The position numbers and the translations under genes are program-made. Below, in pieces: positions 35,664 to 44,591 of a DNA stretch of 64,000 nucleotides. Every line of letters begins with the position of its first letter. Positions within the stretch are counted from its first letter, which is position 1. The DNA comes from Bacteroidetes bacterium GWF2_43_63 (lineage in GTDB: Bacteria; Bacteroidota; Bacteroidia; Bacteroidales; DTU049), in the NCBI GenBank assembly GCA_001769275.1, contig MEOQ01000022.1:62001-126000 (forward strand), written 5' to 3'. Below the pieces are notes generated by a model. It was given only the letters and a program-made list of their open reading frames with translations. It did no database searches and was not told where the DNA came from.

Positions 35664-36776
35664 ATGCTGAAATACCTGCTCGAAAAAGAGTTCAAACAGT
35701 TTTTCCGGAACAAGGCGCTTCCGAAAATGATGATTATTATGCCGCTGGTAGCCGTTTTGATTTTCCCCCTGGCGGCTGATTTCGAAATCAAAAATATCAA
35801 TCTGAGTATTGTCGATCACGACAAATCATCGTATTCGCGTTTGCTCATTCAGCATGTGCAGGCATCGGAATATTTCAAAGTGACCAACGTCTCGGAAACG
35901 TTTTCCGGTGCTTTGCAATCGGTCGAAAAAGGGAAGTCGGACATGATTCTGGAAATTCCAACCGGCTTCGAAAAAGACCTTGTGAAGGAACAGAAAACAC
36001 AGGTTTTGATTGCTGCCAACACCGTGAACGGAATGAAAGGAGGCATAGGCAGTTCGTATCTTGCAAGCATCATCCGGAGCTTCAGTTCCGAAGTGAGAGC
36101 TGAATGGTTTTCGGGAAGCAGCAGATTGAATGCGCCCCGATTTGAAATCATTCCCGACTATCGTTTCAATCCGCAATTGTTGTATCGGGTGACGATGATA
36201 CCGGCCATTATGATTATGATTCTGGCTATGGTTTCCGGCTTTTTGCCCGCATTGAATATTGTCGGAGAAAAAGAAGACGGAAGCATCGAACAGATGAATG
36301 TAACTCCCGTAAAAAAGTTGTATTTCATTTTGTCGAAGCTTATACCATACTGGGCACTTGGGTTTGTAGTAATCAGTATTTCATTTTTAGTCGCCTATAT
36401 TGCCTATGGGTTAGTACCGGCCGGAAATCTGCTTGTAATCTACGTTTACGCCTCATTGTTCGTATTTGCATTTTCTGGTTTTGGGTTGGTGATTTCCAAT
36501 TATGCACAGACCATTCAGCAGGCAATTTTCATGATGTTCTTTTTTGTGATCACATTTATTTTTCTGAGTGGGCTATATACCCCGGTCGAAAATATGCCGG
36601 GCTGGGCACAAGTCATCAGCAACTTCAGTCCGTTGAAATATATGATACAGGTGTTGCGTCTGGTTTACCTGAAGGGAAGCGGCTTTGCAGAGTTGACGAC
36701 TCAGCTTGTAGCTCTGATTTCATTCGCGGTTTTTTTCAATGGATGGGCAGTTTTAAGTTACCGGAAAAGCAGCTGA
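35664..36776 (+). CDS. ABC-2 type permease 2
   Basis: This 370-residue permease has the same plan as the previous one: an N-terminal helix (ALPKMMIIMPLVAVLIFPLA), a periplasmic domain with DHDKSSYSRLLIQHV, and five C-terminal helices with GEKEDGSIEQMNVTPVKK. It is like YbhR. It forms the membrane heterodimer of the exporter. A terminator follows. Confidence 0.92.
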   Translation: MLKYLLEKEFKQFFRNKALPKMMIIMPLVAVLIFPLAADFEIKNINLSIVDHDKSSYSRLLIQHVQASEYFKVTNVSETFSGALQSVEKGKSDMILEIPTGFEKDLVKEQKTQVLIAANTVNGMKGGIGSSYLASIIRSFSSEVRAEWFSGSSRLNAPRFEIIPDYRFNPQLLYRVTMIPAIMIMILAMVSGFLPALNIVGEKEDGSIEQMNVTPVKKLYFILSKLIPYWALGFVVISISFLVAYIAYGLVPAGNLLVIYVYASLFVFAFSGFGLVISNYAQTIQQAIFMMFFFVITFIFLSGLYTPVENMPGWAQVISNFSPLKYMIQVLRLVYLKGSGFAELTTQLVALISFAVFFNGWAVLSYRKSS

Positions 36777-36845
36777 ATTTTTCAATTTGAGTTCCGGAAT
36801 TTTCCGGGAGCATCCTTTTTTTCTTTTTTCTTTTTTTCTTGGGTT

Positions 36846-36883
36846 AACCGGATACGATTCCAAAATCAGTGTCCGGTTTTTTT
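36846..36883 (+). terminator. terminator of the exporter operon
   Basis: AACCGGA pairs with TCCGGTT across a loop and runs into seven or more T residues, 70 bases after the last stop. Confidence 0.8.
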
Positions 36884-36974
36884 GTGCATCGATGAAAAGC
36901 GCTGTTCATGCGGGTATACAAGAATTGATGTGTAAGAAGAAACGACTTTTAATTGCAAATGCAGTTTAATCGAA

Positions 36975-37014
36975 AATTTATTTTTTGCGACTTGAATTTA
37001 TTTTTTGCGACTTG
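36975..37014 (+). repeat. 20-bp tandem duplication upstream of the PPDK promoter
   Basis: AATTTATTTTTTGCGACTTG occurs twice head to tail (36975-36994 and 36995-37014), about 275 bases upstream of the PPDK promoter. The rest of this 574-base, AT-rich region (36777-37350) holds only the terminator and promoter noted; no gene is convincing. Confidence 0.6.
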
Positions 37015-37288
37015 AAATAATTTATGCTGTTTTATGCGTCCATTTTTCATCAGCATAATGAAAATAGTAGTATTTATGCGGGTTACATAATGCAACAATG
37101 TTGATTGATTTTGCGTAAAAAGTTCTGATTACAGGTGAAATATTTTTAAGCGTCAAATACTTTTCAAACGGGAATTGTGAATAACTCCGACACGTGTTTT
37201 CGAAAAACCTAGTGTTCATGCAATGTTTCGCATGTTTTTTAATTTTCAGATTTGTTGATAAAAAACAATTGCTAATAAATGAAAAATG

Positions 37289-37317
37289 TTGCATTGAATA
37301 AAAAATGATTATTTTTG
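37289..37317 (+). promoter_or_regulatory. promoter of the PPDK gene
   Basis: TTG at 37289-37291, an 18-base spacer and TATTTTTG at 37310-37317 fit the consensus. The start site near 37323 lies downstream of the first ATG-like codons of the longer frame and so supports the ATG at 37351. Confidence 0.65.
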
Positions 37318-37350
37318 CTGCGAATAAAAAAAGTTTTGAAAAAGAATTTT

Positions 37351-40300
37351 ATGGCATCGAAGAAACGCGTTTACATTTTTGGAAACAAAAAAGCAGAAGG
37401 AAAAGCAGATATGAAAAATCTGCTTGGCGGCAAAGGAGCAAACCTTGCTGAAATGAACCTCATCGGACTTCCGGTTCCTGCCGGCCTTACAATCACCACC
37501 GAAGTGTGTAATGAATATTACGCCATTGGTGAAAAGAAGATGAAGGATGTCCTGGGAAAAGAAATGAAAGACGGATTAAATTTCATTGCGAAAGTAATGA
37601 ACGCCGGTTTTGGCGACAAAAAAAATCCGCTGCTGTTATCCGTTCGTTCAGGTGCTCGTGCATCGATGCCTGGAATGATGGAAACAATTTTGAATGTTGG
37701 TTTGAATAATGAAACGCGCGAAGCGTTGATTGCAAAAACAAACAATCCTCGTTTTGTTTACGATAGTCAGCGTCGCCTTATTCAAATGTATTCGGATGTG
37801 GTGATGGAAAAAGCTGCCGGTATTGAACCTGCCGAAGGAAAAGGAATCCGTCATCAGCTGGAAAAAGAACTTCAGAAAGTAAAAGACCAACGTGGTGTGA
37901 AATTGGACACTGACCTTTCTGCTGACGATCTTAAAAATCTCATTGAAGTCTATAAATATAAGGTAAAGGAAGTTTTAGGTAAGCCTTTCCCGGAAGATCC
38001 CATGGAACAATTATGGGGTGCTGTCTTTGCTGTATTCCGCAGCTGGAACGGAAAGCGTGCTATCAGTTATCGCGCTATCGAAAACATTCCCGAAGCTTGG
38101 GGAACCGCTGTAAACGTCCAGGCGATGGTGTTCGGAAACATGGGTGATTCATCTGCAACAGGTGTTGCTTTCACCCGTAATCCTGCAACCGGCGACAATT
38201 ATTTTTATGGTGAATGGTTAGCCAATGCACAGGGCGAAGATGTTGTTGCTGGTATTCGTACCCCAAACCCCATCAACGAAGTTGGTAAAAACGAGCACAA
38301 CAAACATCAGGTGAGTCTTGAAAAAGGTATGCCGGTTGTGTACAAAGAACTCGATGCCATTCAGAAAAAACTGGAAAAGCATTATAAAGATATGCTTGAC
38401 ATCGAATTCACTATTCAGGACGGACGTTTGTGGATGCTTCAGTGCCGCGTTGGAAAACGCAATGGTACTGCGGCTGTTCGCATGGCGCTGGATATGGCCG
38501 ATAGTAAAATCATCACCGAAAAAGAAGCAATTCTTCGTGTCCAGCCTTCGCAGCTTGACGAACTTTTGCACCCGATTCTTGATGCCAATGCTGAGAAAAA
38601 AGCAAAGATCATTACCAAAGGTCTTCCTGCAGGTCCTGGTGGTGCAGTTGGAAAAATTGCCTTCACATCGAAAGATGCCATTGAATTTGCAAAGAAAAAC
38701 ATCAACTGCATTCTGGTTCGTGAAGAAACAAATCCCGAAGACATTGATGGTATGCGCGCTGCAGTTGCTATTCTTACTGCCCGAGGTGGTATGACCAGTC
38801 ATGCTGCTCTTGTTGCCCGCGGTTGGGGAAAATGCTGCATCGTTGGTGCTGGTGAAGTGAAAATTGATGCTCACAAAAAAACCATGATTGCTGGTAACAC
38901 CACATATCATGAAGGCGATGTGATTTCACTTAACGGTAGCAAAGGTCATGTGTATGAAGGTGCAATCGGAATGGTGAGTGCCGCTGAAAATCTATTTTTC
39001 ATTCGTTTCATGAAGCTGGTTGATAAATACCGCACCATGAAAGTCCGCACCAATGCTGATACTCCTGATGATGCAAAGAAAGCTTTGGAATTTGGCGCCG
39101 AAGGTATTGGTCTTTTCCGCACCGAGCATATGTTCTACGGACGTGGCAGCGAAAATGCATTGTTCTCACTTCGCAAAATGATTATTTCAAATACAAAAGA
39201 AGAACGTCAGAAAGCCATTGACGAATTGTATTCATTTGTAAAGAAAGACATCAAAGGCACACTGGAAGCTATGAACGGTTATCCCGTAACCATTCGTACG
39301 CTTGATCCGCCGCTTCACGAATTTGTTCCTCAACAGGAAGCTGCCCGTGCCGAACTTGCAAAAAGTCTGAACATTTCGATGGACGAATTCTGCAGACGTG
39401 CTGATCTTCTTCACGAGAACAATCCAATGATGGGACACCGTGGAGTTCGTTTGGGAATTACCTATCCTGAAGTTACCGAGATGCAGGTACGTGCTATTTT
39501 CGATGCAGCTGCCGAACTGATCAAAGCAGGCAAGAAGCCTTATCCTGAAATCATGATTCCTGTTACATGTATTGAAACGGAGCTTGCTCATCAATATGCG
39601 ATAATTAATAAGGTATATTCCGAAGTTCTTAAGAAACATAATCTGAAAGATATTCCTCATCTTGTAGGAACGATGATCGAAATTCCACGTGCTGCGCTGA
39701 ATGCAGATAAATTGGCAAAGTATGCACAGTTCTTCAGTTTCGGCACCAACGACCTTACACAGATGACCTTCGGTTTTTCACGTGACGATATCGGCGGATT
39801 CCTGCCCGATTATCTTGACCAGAAAATTCTGCCGGTAGATCCTTTCCAGGTTATTGACCGCAACAGTGTGGGTGAATTGATGAAAATTGCGTGTGAACGT
39901 GGTCGTCAAACCAGAAAAGAAATTAAACTGGGTATTTGTGGTGAGCATGGTGGCGAACCCAATTCTGTAGAATTCTGCTACAGTCTTGGAATGGCCTATG
40001 TGAGCTGCAGCCCGTTCCGTGTTCCGATCGCCCGCCTGGCTGCTGCACAGGCTGCTCTCAAAACAGAAAAAGCAGCAAAAGAGAAAAAAGGAAACCCAAT
40101 TAAAAACGCAAATAAAATGGAAAAAGCAACCCCGAAAAAAAAGGTAGTAGCTAAAAAAGCCGCTCCAAAAAAAGCAACTGCTGTGAAAGCAAAAGCTGCC
40201 CCGAAAAAAGCTGTAGCTAAAAAAGCTGTAGCTCCTAAAAAAGCTGCTGCTAAAAAAGTTGTAGCTAAGAAAGTTGTAGCTAAAAAAGCTGTAGCTAAAA

Positions 40301-40665
40301 AAGTTGTAGCTAAAAAAGCCGTAGCTAAAAAAGTTGTAGCTAAGAAAGCCGTAGCTAAAAAAGTTGTAGCTAAGAAAGCCGTAGCTAAGAAAGTTGTAGC
40401 TAAAAAAGCCGCTCCAAAAAAAGCTGCTGCAAAAAAAGTTGTAGCTAAGAAAGTCGTGAAAAAAGCTGCTCCAAAAAAAGCCGTAGCTAAAAAAGTTGTA
40501 GCTAAGAAAGTAGTGAAAAAAGCTGCTCCAAAAAAAGCCGTAGCTAAAAAAGTTGTTGCTAAGAAAGTTGCTCCTAAGAAAGCTGCTGTGAAAAAAGTAG
40601 TGAAAAAAGCAGTGAAAAAAGTTGCTGCTCCTAAAGCTGCTCCAGTTGTAGCTAGCAAAAAGTAA
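37351..40665 (+). CDS. ppdK: pyruvate phosphate dikinase with histone-H1-like C-terminal tail
   Basis: Residues 1 to about 905 are a full PPDK: the N-terminal nucleotide domain ([29 protein letters not shown]), the phosphohistidine domain with the catalytic His near 484 ([13 protein letters not shown]), and the PEP/pyruvate TIM barrel with the catalytic Cys near LGICGEHGG. The enzyme interconverts pyruvate, ATP and Pi with PEP, AMP and PPi. Normal PPDK ends near residue 875-910. Here the frame runs on through a polar linker, reaches Met923, then 182 residues almost only of Lys, Ala, Val and Pro in [12 protein letters not shown]-type repeats, as in histone-H1-like proteins. The full length is 1,104 residues. 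A promoter lies just upstream. Confidence 0.93.
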   Translation: MASKKRVYIFGNKKAEGKADMKNLLGGKGANLAEMNLIGLPVPAGLTITTEVCNEYYAIGEKKMKDVLGKEMKDGLNFIAKVMNAGFGDKKNPLLLSVRSGARASMPGMMETILNVGLNNETREALIAKTNNPRFVYDSQRRLIQMYSDVVMEKAAGIEPAEGKGIRHQLEKELQKVKDQRGVKLDTDLSADDLKNLIEVYKYKVKEVLGKPFPEDPMEQLWGAVFAVFRSWNGKRAISYRAIENIPEAWGTAVNVQAMVFGNMGDSSATGVAFTRNPATGDNYFYGEWLANAQGEDVVAGIRTPNPINEVGKNEHNKHQVSLEKGMPVVYKELDAIQKKLEKHYKDMLDIEFTIQDGRLWMLQCRVGKRNGTAAVRMALDMADSKIITEKEAILRVQPSQLDELLHPILDANAEKKAKIITKGLPAGPGGAVGKIAFTSKDAIEFAKKNINCILVREETNPEDIDGMRAAVAILTARGGMTSHAALVARGWGKCCIVGAGEVKIDAHKKTMIAGNTTYHEGDVISLNGSKGHVYEGAIGMVSAAENLFFIRFMKLVDKYRTMKVRTNADTPDDAKKALEFGAEGIGLFRTEHMFYGRGSENALFSLRKMIISNTKEERQKAIDELYSFVKKDIKGTLEAMNGYPVTIRTLDPPLHEFVPQQEAARAELAKSLNISMDEFCRRADLLHENNPMMGHRGVRLGITYPEVTEMQVRAIFDAAAELIKAGKKPYPEIMIPVTCIETELAHQYAIINKVYSEVLKKHNLKDIPHLVGTMIEIPRAALNADKLAKYAQFFSFGTNDLTQMTFGFSRDDIGGFLPDYLDQKILPVDPFQVIDRNSVGELMKIACERGRQTRKEIKLGICGEHGGEPNSVEFCYSLGMAYVSCSPFRVPIARLAAAQAALKTEKAAKEKKGNPIKNANKMEKATPKKKVVAKKAAPKKATAVKAKAAPKKAVAKKAVAPKKAAAKKVVAKKVVAKKAVAKKVVAKKAVAKKVVAKKAVAKKVVAKKAVAKKVVAKKAAPKKAAAKKVVAKKVVKKAAPKKAVAKKVVAKKVVKKAAPKKAVAKKVVAKKVAPKKAAVKKVVKKAVKKVAAPKAAPVVASKK
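40117..40665 (+). repeat. H1-like Lys/Ala repeat segment, with an in-frame internal ATG
   Basis: An ATG at 40117 is in frame with PPDK and opens exactly the low-complexity tail ([14 protein letters not shown]). The tail is 182 residues: about 40% Lys, with Ala, Val and Pro, built of a near-exact 30-base unit repeated many times (mainly GTAGCTAAGAAAGCC and GTAGCTAAAAAAGTT). It could be read as a separate H1-like protein. Sequence before this ATG (aaaacgcaaataaa) is AT-rich like a normal 5' leader here. Confidence 0.65.
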
Positions 40666-40685
40666 ATCGTAGATTATTCTGCATA

Positions 40686-40714
40686 AAGCCCGCTGCGAAG
40701 CGGGCTTTTTTTTT
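40686..40714 (+). terminator. terminator of the PPDK gene
   Basis: AAGCCCGCT pairs with AGCGGGCTT around a 4-base loop and runs into nine T residues, 20 bases after the stop. Confidence 0.9.
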
Positions 40715-40753
40715 AGCTGGTGCGCGAATAAATCGCGCACCAGCTAAAAAAAA
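40706..40753. terminator. bidirectional hairpin terminator
   Basis: AGCTGGTGCGCGA and its exact complement flank a 5-base loop (ATAAA), and the stem is flanked by T9 and A8, so it can pair over 21 bp and terminate transcription from both sides. Confidence 0.75.
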
Positions 40754-40756
40754 TAC

Positions 40757-40785
40757 GTTCCCGCGCGATTCAATCGCGCGGGAAC
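40757..40785. repeat. GC-rich palindrome next to the O-methyltransferase stop
   Basis: GTTCCCGCGCGATT and its complement with one base between: a 14-bp perfect palindrome ending 3 bases before the stop codon of the minus-strand gene. It shares the core GCGCGA...TCGCGC with the hairpin before it. Confidence 0.7.
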
Positions 40786-40787
40786 AA

Positions 40788-41438
40788 TTATTTAATTCCA
40801 AAAAACAATCCGTCGCCAACTGGAATAATGGTGCGGCTGTGCCAGGGCAGGGCAGCGGCATCGCTGAGAAAAGTCTTTACGCCGGTGCTTTCTTTGGTGG
40901 GTTTTGTATTTTCATCAAACATCTTTCCACCCCAGAAAACATTGTCGGCCAACAGCACGCCGCCCGGCCTCAGAAGCGGGTATGTTAGATTCAAATATGC
41001 CGAATAATTTTCCTTGTCGGCATCGATATAAATAATATCAAATGATGCTATATTACTTGAAAATTCTTTTTGAATTATTTCGGTGGCATCGCCAATATGA
41101 AGTTCTGTTTTTTCGGTCAGCAAAGCGGAAGCAATATTGTTTCGGATTCTGCTTTCCAGTTCTGCGTTTTTCTCAATGGTAATGATCTTTCCGACATCGG
41201 TTAATCCCGAAGCCAGACATAGGGTCCCATAGCCCGTAAACGTCCCTATTTCGAGAATGCGATGCGGTTTTGAAAGCACCGAGATCATGCTCAGCAATTG
41301 TCCCTGCAGCTCATTGGTAATCATCTGCGGATACATCACATTCACCCAGGTGTCGCGAAACACGGCTTTCAGTACATCGCCCGAAGGCGTGCTGTTGTTC
41401 AGACAGAATTTTTCTATGGCATCGCTGAGTGTACTCAT
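40788..41438 (-). CDS. SAM-dependent O-methyltransferase
   Basis: This 216-residue enzyme matches the catechol/caffeoyl-CoA-type O-methyltransferase family: LEIGTFTGYGTLCLA (SAM-binding motif I), IITIEKNAELESRIRNN (motif II), the metal-binding DIIYIDADKENYSAYL, and LLRPGGVLLADNVFWGG. It is soluble and Mg2+-dependent in known members. Its start overlaps the stop of the upstream M16 gene by four bases (ATGA on the minus strand), so the two are translationally coupled. Substrate unknown. Confidence 0.92.
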   Translation of the reverse strand: MSTLSDAIEKFCLNNSTPSGDVLKAVFRDTWVNVMYPQMITNELQGQLLSMISVLSKPHRILEIGTFTGYGTLCLASGLTDVGKIITIEKNAELESRIRNNIASALLTEKTELHIGDATEIIQKEFSSNIASFDIIYIDADKENYSAYLNLTYPLLRPGGVLLADNVFWGGKMFDENTKPTKESTGVKTFLSDAAALPWHSRTIIPVGDGLFFGIK

Positions 41439-42655
41439 TTTTTTTCGATGGAAATGCGGCTGAATTTTTCGAAGTCCAGCATTTTTGCAGCGACCCTATT
41501 TATTGATTCGCGTTTGGTTTTTCCAAGCTCTTTCATCAGGTCGGGGATTTGGACAATCTGATTGAAATACTGATAAAATTTCGCATGATACATGGCTTCA
41601 TTCAGCGCTGGTTCAAAGAACATGGTGTATTGACTTTTCGTCATTCGTATCAGCGTGTCGAATTCATCTTTTGTCAGGCCGTTGTTCCGGTAATGATCAA
41701 ATATATCAGCGATAACTTGCATTGCTTTCCAGGTGCGCTGTTTGTCGCAGGTGAAATAGGTAAAGAAAAGTCCTTTGTCGCGATAGCTTTGCAATGATGC
41801 TTCAACGGTGTACGAAATACCTCTTTTTTCACGCATTTCCATATTCAACACTGAGCTCATGGCGCTGCCTCCAAGGAACGATGACAACAGATAAACAGGC
41901 AACTGATCGTCGTGCGTAAAATGAGGCCCAATGCGGCCAAGAATAATATGTGCCTGACTGACATCGTCGTTCAGGACTTTGATTTTTGGTTTATCTTCCC
42001 GTATGAGTTTTGTGAGATTAATCGCACGTGTGCTCTTCACTTTTGATGTAAAATGCTTTGCTATGATTTTTTTTATCTGATCTTTTGTGCGGCTGCTTAC
42101 AACAGAGATCTGGAAATCGCTACGTACCGTTTTGTAAAGTTTTTTCAAGTCCCCAAGTGTCATGCGATTTACCGACGCTGCTGTTCCAAGAATCGGATGA
42201 CTTAGCCCGTTGCCTGTAAGCATCAACCGCTCCCACTCATCGTAAATAAATTCTTCCGGCGTATCACGGTACGATTTTATTTCATCGCAGATGACCTGTT
42301 TTTCCTTTTTCAGTTCCTTTTCATCGAACACAGAATTATTGACAATGTCGGAAAGTATCAGGCAAATTTCATCCATGTATTGATCAGGGTAGGAGACATG
42401 AAGGATCATGTTTTCCTTGGTAGTAAAGGCGTTGAGGTCGGCTCCGAGATGTTCGATGCCACAGATAAGATCAAAATAGTTGCGGGTTTTTGTTCCTTTG
42501 AAAAGCATGTGTTCGAGCAGATGTACTGCGCCCTGCAGCTTTTCGGGATCGGAGGATGAGCCACGGTTGAAGTGAATAACCATATGGCCGATCTTCTGAT
42601 TACGCTGGATGTAAATCAGCGGTAATCCGGTTTTTAGAATTTGCAGTTCTGCCAT
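41435..42655 (-). CDS. M16 metallopeptidase, single-unit
   Basis: This 406-residue protein is a processing-peptidase-like M16 enzyme with the inverted zinc motif HLLEH (HXXEH) at about residues 44-48 and the third ligand in EKQVICDEIKSYRD, as well as the R/Y-type second half. It has no signal peptide from the ATG at 42655; earlier in-frame residues to 42727 are not likely to be translated. M16 enzymes cut small proteins and peptides. It is coupled to the O-methyltransferase gene. Confidence 0.9.
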   Translation of the reverse strand: MAELQILKTGLPLIYIQRNQKIGHMVIHFNRGSSSDPEKLQGAVHLLEHMLFKGTKTRNYFDLICGIEHLGADLNAFTTKENMILHVSYPDQYMDEICLILSDIVNNSVFDEKELKKEKQVICDEIKSYRDTPEEFIYDEWERLMLTGNGLSHPILGTAASVNRMTLGDLKKLYKTVRSDFQISVVSSRTKDQIKKIIAKHFTSKVKSTRAINLTKLIREDKPKIKVLNDDVSQAHIILGRIGPHFTHDDQLPVYLLSSFLGGSAMSSVLNMEMREKRGISYTVEASLQSYRDKGLFFTYFTCDKQRTWKAMQVIADIFDHYRNNGLTKDEFDTLIRMTKSQYTMFFEPALNEAMYHAKFYQYFNQIVQIPDLMKELGKTKRESINRVAAKMLDFEKFSRISIEKK

Positions 42656-42734
42656 TTCAACTTGTGCTTTTTGCGAATTGATTGCAAATGTACGTGTTTG
42701 CCCGAAACAGTGAACAAAATAGCACATTGTTTTC

Positions 42735-42764
42735 TTTGCATATGGCTGAAATTCTATACTTTTG
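42735..42764 (+). promoter_or_regulatory. promoter of the FkbM gene
   Basis: TTTG at 42735-42738, an 18-base spacer and TACTTTTG at 42757-42764 match the consensus; the ATG lies 38 bases on. Confidence 0.6.
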
Positions 42765-42801
42765 CCCGTTGTCCCAACCTGCGATTCACATACATATTTG
42801 A

Positions 42802-43572
42802 ATGAAAAAGATATTCAAAACTTTCTCGTTTGCTGTCCGGCGTTTTCTTGCTCAACACTGCAAACCAATATTAAGATGTTATTATAAGCATCTGTGGAAG
42901 CCCGCCGCTGGCTCTCTTGCTGCACATATAGATGCATTTTCAAAATCGCTGAATTCGGTTCGCTTTATCCAGGTCGGCAGCAATGATGGCATTCAGCATG
43001 ATCCTTTGCATAAATTCATTATCCGTGATCGTTGGAGCGGAATACTCACAGAGCCACAACCAGAGGCCTATCAATTGCTCAAAAAACTTTATTATGGAAT
43101 GGACATCATGCCGCTCAATGCAGCAGTAGATAGTCATGTTTCAGGCAGAATTCTATACCGGATTTCTTTTACGCGACAGCGCTGGGCGACTGGATTGAGC
43201 TCATTCAACAGGTCCCAGATTGAAAAAGTAATTGAGTCGGGATACGTAGATAAACGCTGCAAAAAGGAAGGGGTTACGCCACCTGCTGACAAGAAGGATT
43301 ATATTGAAGAAATCAAGGTCAAATGCATGAGCTTCTCTGAAATATTGGGCAGGTGGCCGGTTGAAGAAGGTATTGATTTGCTGCACGTCGATACAGAAGG
43401 GTATGATTACGAAATACTGAAACAATTTGATTTCAATCGAAGCAAGCCCGGCATGGTGATTTTTGAGCATTCGCATCTGAGCGAAGCCGATTATGCTGCC
43501 GCTGTTTCTATGCTTGAGTCATTCGGATACAAGTCAACCCGACTATCTTCGGATACGGTTGCAACGAAATAG
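42802..43572 (+). CDS. FkbM-family methyltransferase
   Basis: This 256-residue protein matches the FkbM methyltransferase domain: FIQVGSNDGIQHDPLHKFII (SAM site), TEPQPEAYQLL, LNAAVDSHVSG, and IDLLHVDTEGYDYEIL, a hallmark of the family. It should methylate a hydroxyl of a sugar or natural product. It is a single-gene unit with its own promoter, and the polysaccharide genes often beside such enzymes are absent here. Confidence 0.85.
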   Translation: MKKIFKTFSFAVRRFLAQHCKPILRCYYKHLWKPAAGSLAAHIDAFSKSLNSVRFIQVGSNDGIQHDPLHKFIIRDRWSGILTEPQPEAYQLLKKLYYGMDIMPLNAAVDSHVSGRILYRISFTRQRWATGLSSFNRSQIEKVIESGYVDKRCKKEGVTPPADKKDYIEEIKVKCMSFSEILGRWPVEEGIDLLHVDTEGYDYEILKQFDFNRSKPGMVIFEHSHLSEADYAAAVSMLESFGYKSTRLSSDTVATK

Positions 43573-43575
43573 TGT

Positions 43576-43674
43576 ACGGTTTGACGTAGTCAAAAAAAAT
43601 TCGGTTGAAATATGCTGGGCTTAGTTTGGAAGCTAAGCCCAACCGAAAATATTTTTTTGACCACGTCAAACCGT
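43576..43674. repeat. near-perfect 99-bp palindrome
   Basis: The outer arms ACGGTTTGACGT...GTCAAAAAAA and their complement, and inner arms GGGCTTAG / CTAAGCCC around TTTGGAAG, form a very long hairpin just after the FkbM stop, between convergent genes. It can serve as a bidirectional terminator, or is a mobile-element remnant. Confidence 0.75.
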
Positions 43675-43776
43675 TATTCAGTCTACATTTCAAAGCATCC
43701 ATCTCCAATCTGATAAATTGCCTTTATGAACTTTATAAACTTTTTATTTTACAAACTTAATCGGATCTATTGAAGC

Positions 43777-44589
43777 TTATTTATCCCTCTTAGATAGTTT
43801 CAGTTTAAACAAAGCCGGCCTGTGGAGCGGATTTCCTTCAGACGAAATATAGATTTCTTCGGTGCTGACAATCACAACAGCTTCGGTTTGCAAGGCTGGC
43901 CTGAGCCAGAACGTGCGTCGCTTAAATGGGCGGCGGAGCGCTTCCGAGGGTTCGGTATTTCTATTTACGATCACAAAAGGAATGTACCAGCGATAACCGG
44001 TCATGACCAGCAGTTTGTTTTTTGTATCGTAATCGGCTCCTGTAATCTGGCCCCGGATGCGGGCTGAGTCGATGGGTGTAATTTTATTTAGTTCATAATT
44101 GATTTCAACCCGAAACAGGTATGTGTATTTTTCGCCGTGATTTTTCGTGATCAGAAACATACTATCGTTTGCAAAAAACATGGCTTCGAAATCGAAGGGA
44201 GCCAGCGGATGATCGCATACAAACTGCGTTTCCATCCTTTCTTCAGACAGGGTATCGAAAAATTGTTTGTATATCGTTAGCGTATCGCGATTGCGCAGAT
44301 TGTTGCCGATATCGCCAATGAAATATGCATCACTGTCGTTGGCCATTGCTTCCCAGTCAATGTTGGTCCTGTGAATGAAATCCCAGCATTCAAGGTAATT
44401 TCCGTTTTTGTTTATTTCATAAACGAAGGGACCGTTTCCACTGTCTTCGATAGTATATAATTTATTACTGTCATCAGAAACAGCCAGCCCTGAAGTCTCA
44501 ACTGCGCATTTAAGAAATTTTTTATCATGCAATCTGATTGCGCACGACGATGCAATGAATGTCAGCAGCAGAATAAACAGTGCACGCAT
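43777..44589 (-). CDS. propeller-like lipoprotein of unknown function
   Basis: This 270-residue protein has a lipobox (FIASSCAIR) and a beta-rich domain with D-x-x-N/W repeats (GLAVSDDSNKLYTIEDSGNG, DFEAMFFANDSMFLITKN) like a SdiA-regulated or esterase-like propeller. No active-site residues stand out. The ATG is 2 bases after the stop of the TrmH gene, so these two are co-transcribed. Confidence 0.7.
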   Translation of the reverse strand: MRALFILLLTFIASSCAIRLHDKKFLKCAVETSGLAVSDDSNKLYTIEDSGNGPFVYEINKNGNYLECWDFIHRTNIDWEAMANDSDAYFIGDIGNNLRNRDTLTIYKQFFDTLSEERMETQFVCDHPLAPFDFEAMFFANDSMFLITKNHGEKYTYLFRVEINYELNKITPIDSARIRGQITGADYDTKNKLLVMTGYRWYIPFVIVNRNTEPSEALRRPFKRRTFWLRPALQTEAVVIVSTEEIYISSEGNPLHRPALFKLKLSKRDK

Positions 44590-44591
44590 CG

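Noticed and set aside
36787-36969. 60-codon frame after the exporter operon
   Set aside because: It overlaps the operon terminator and has no domain.
37022-37294. 90-codon minus-strand frame before PPDK
   Set aside because: AT-rich, with no start context or known motif, and it overlaps the PPDK promoter region.
39778-40740. Two long minus-strand frames opposite the PPDK tail (320 and 220 codons)
   Set aside because: They mirror the Lys/Ala repeat codons on the other strand and hold only Phe/Leu/Ser or Thr/Ala low complexity.
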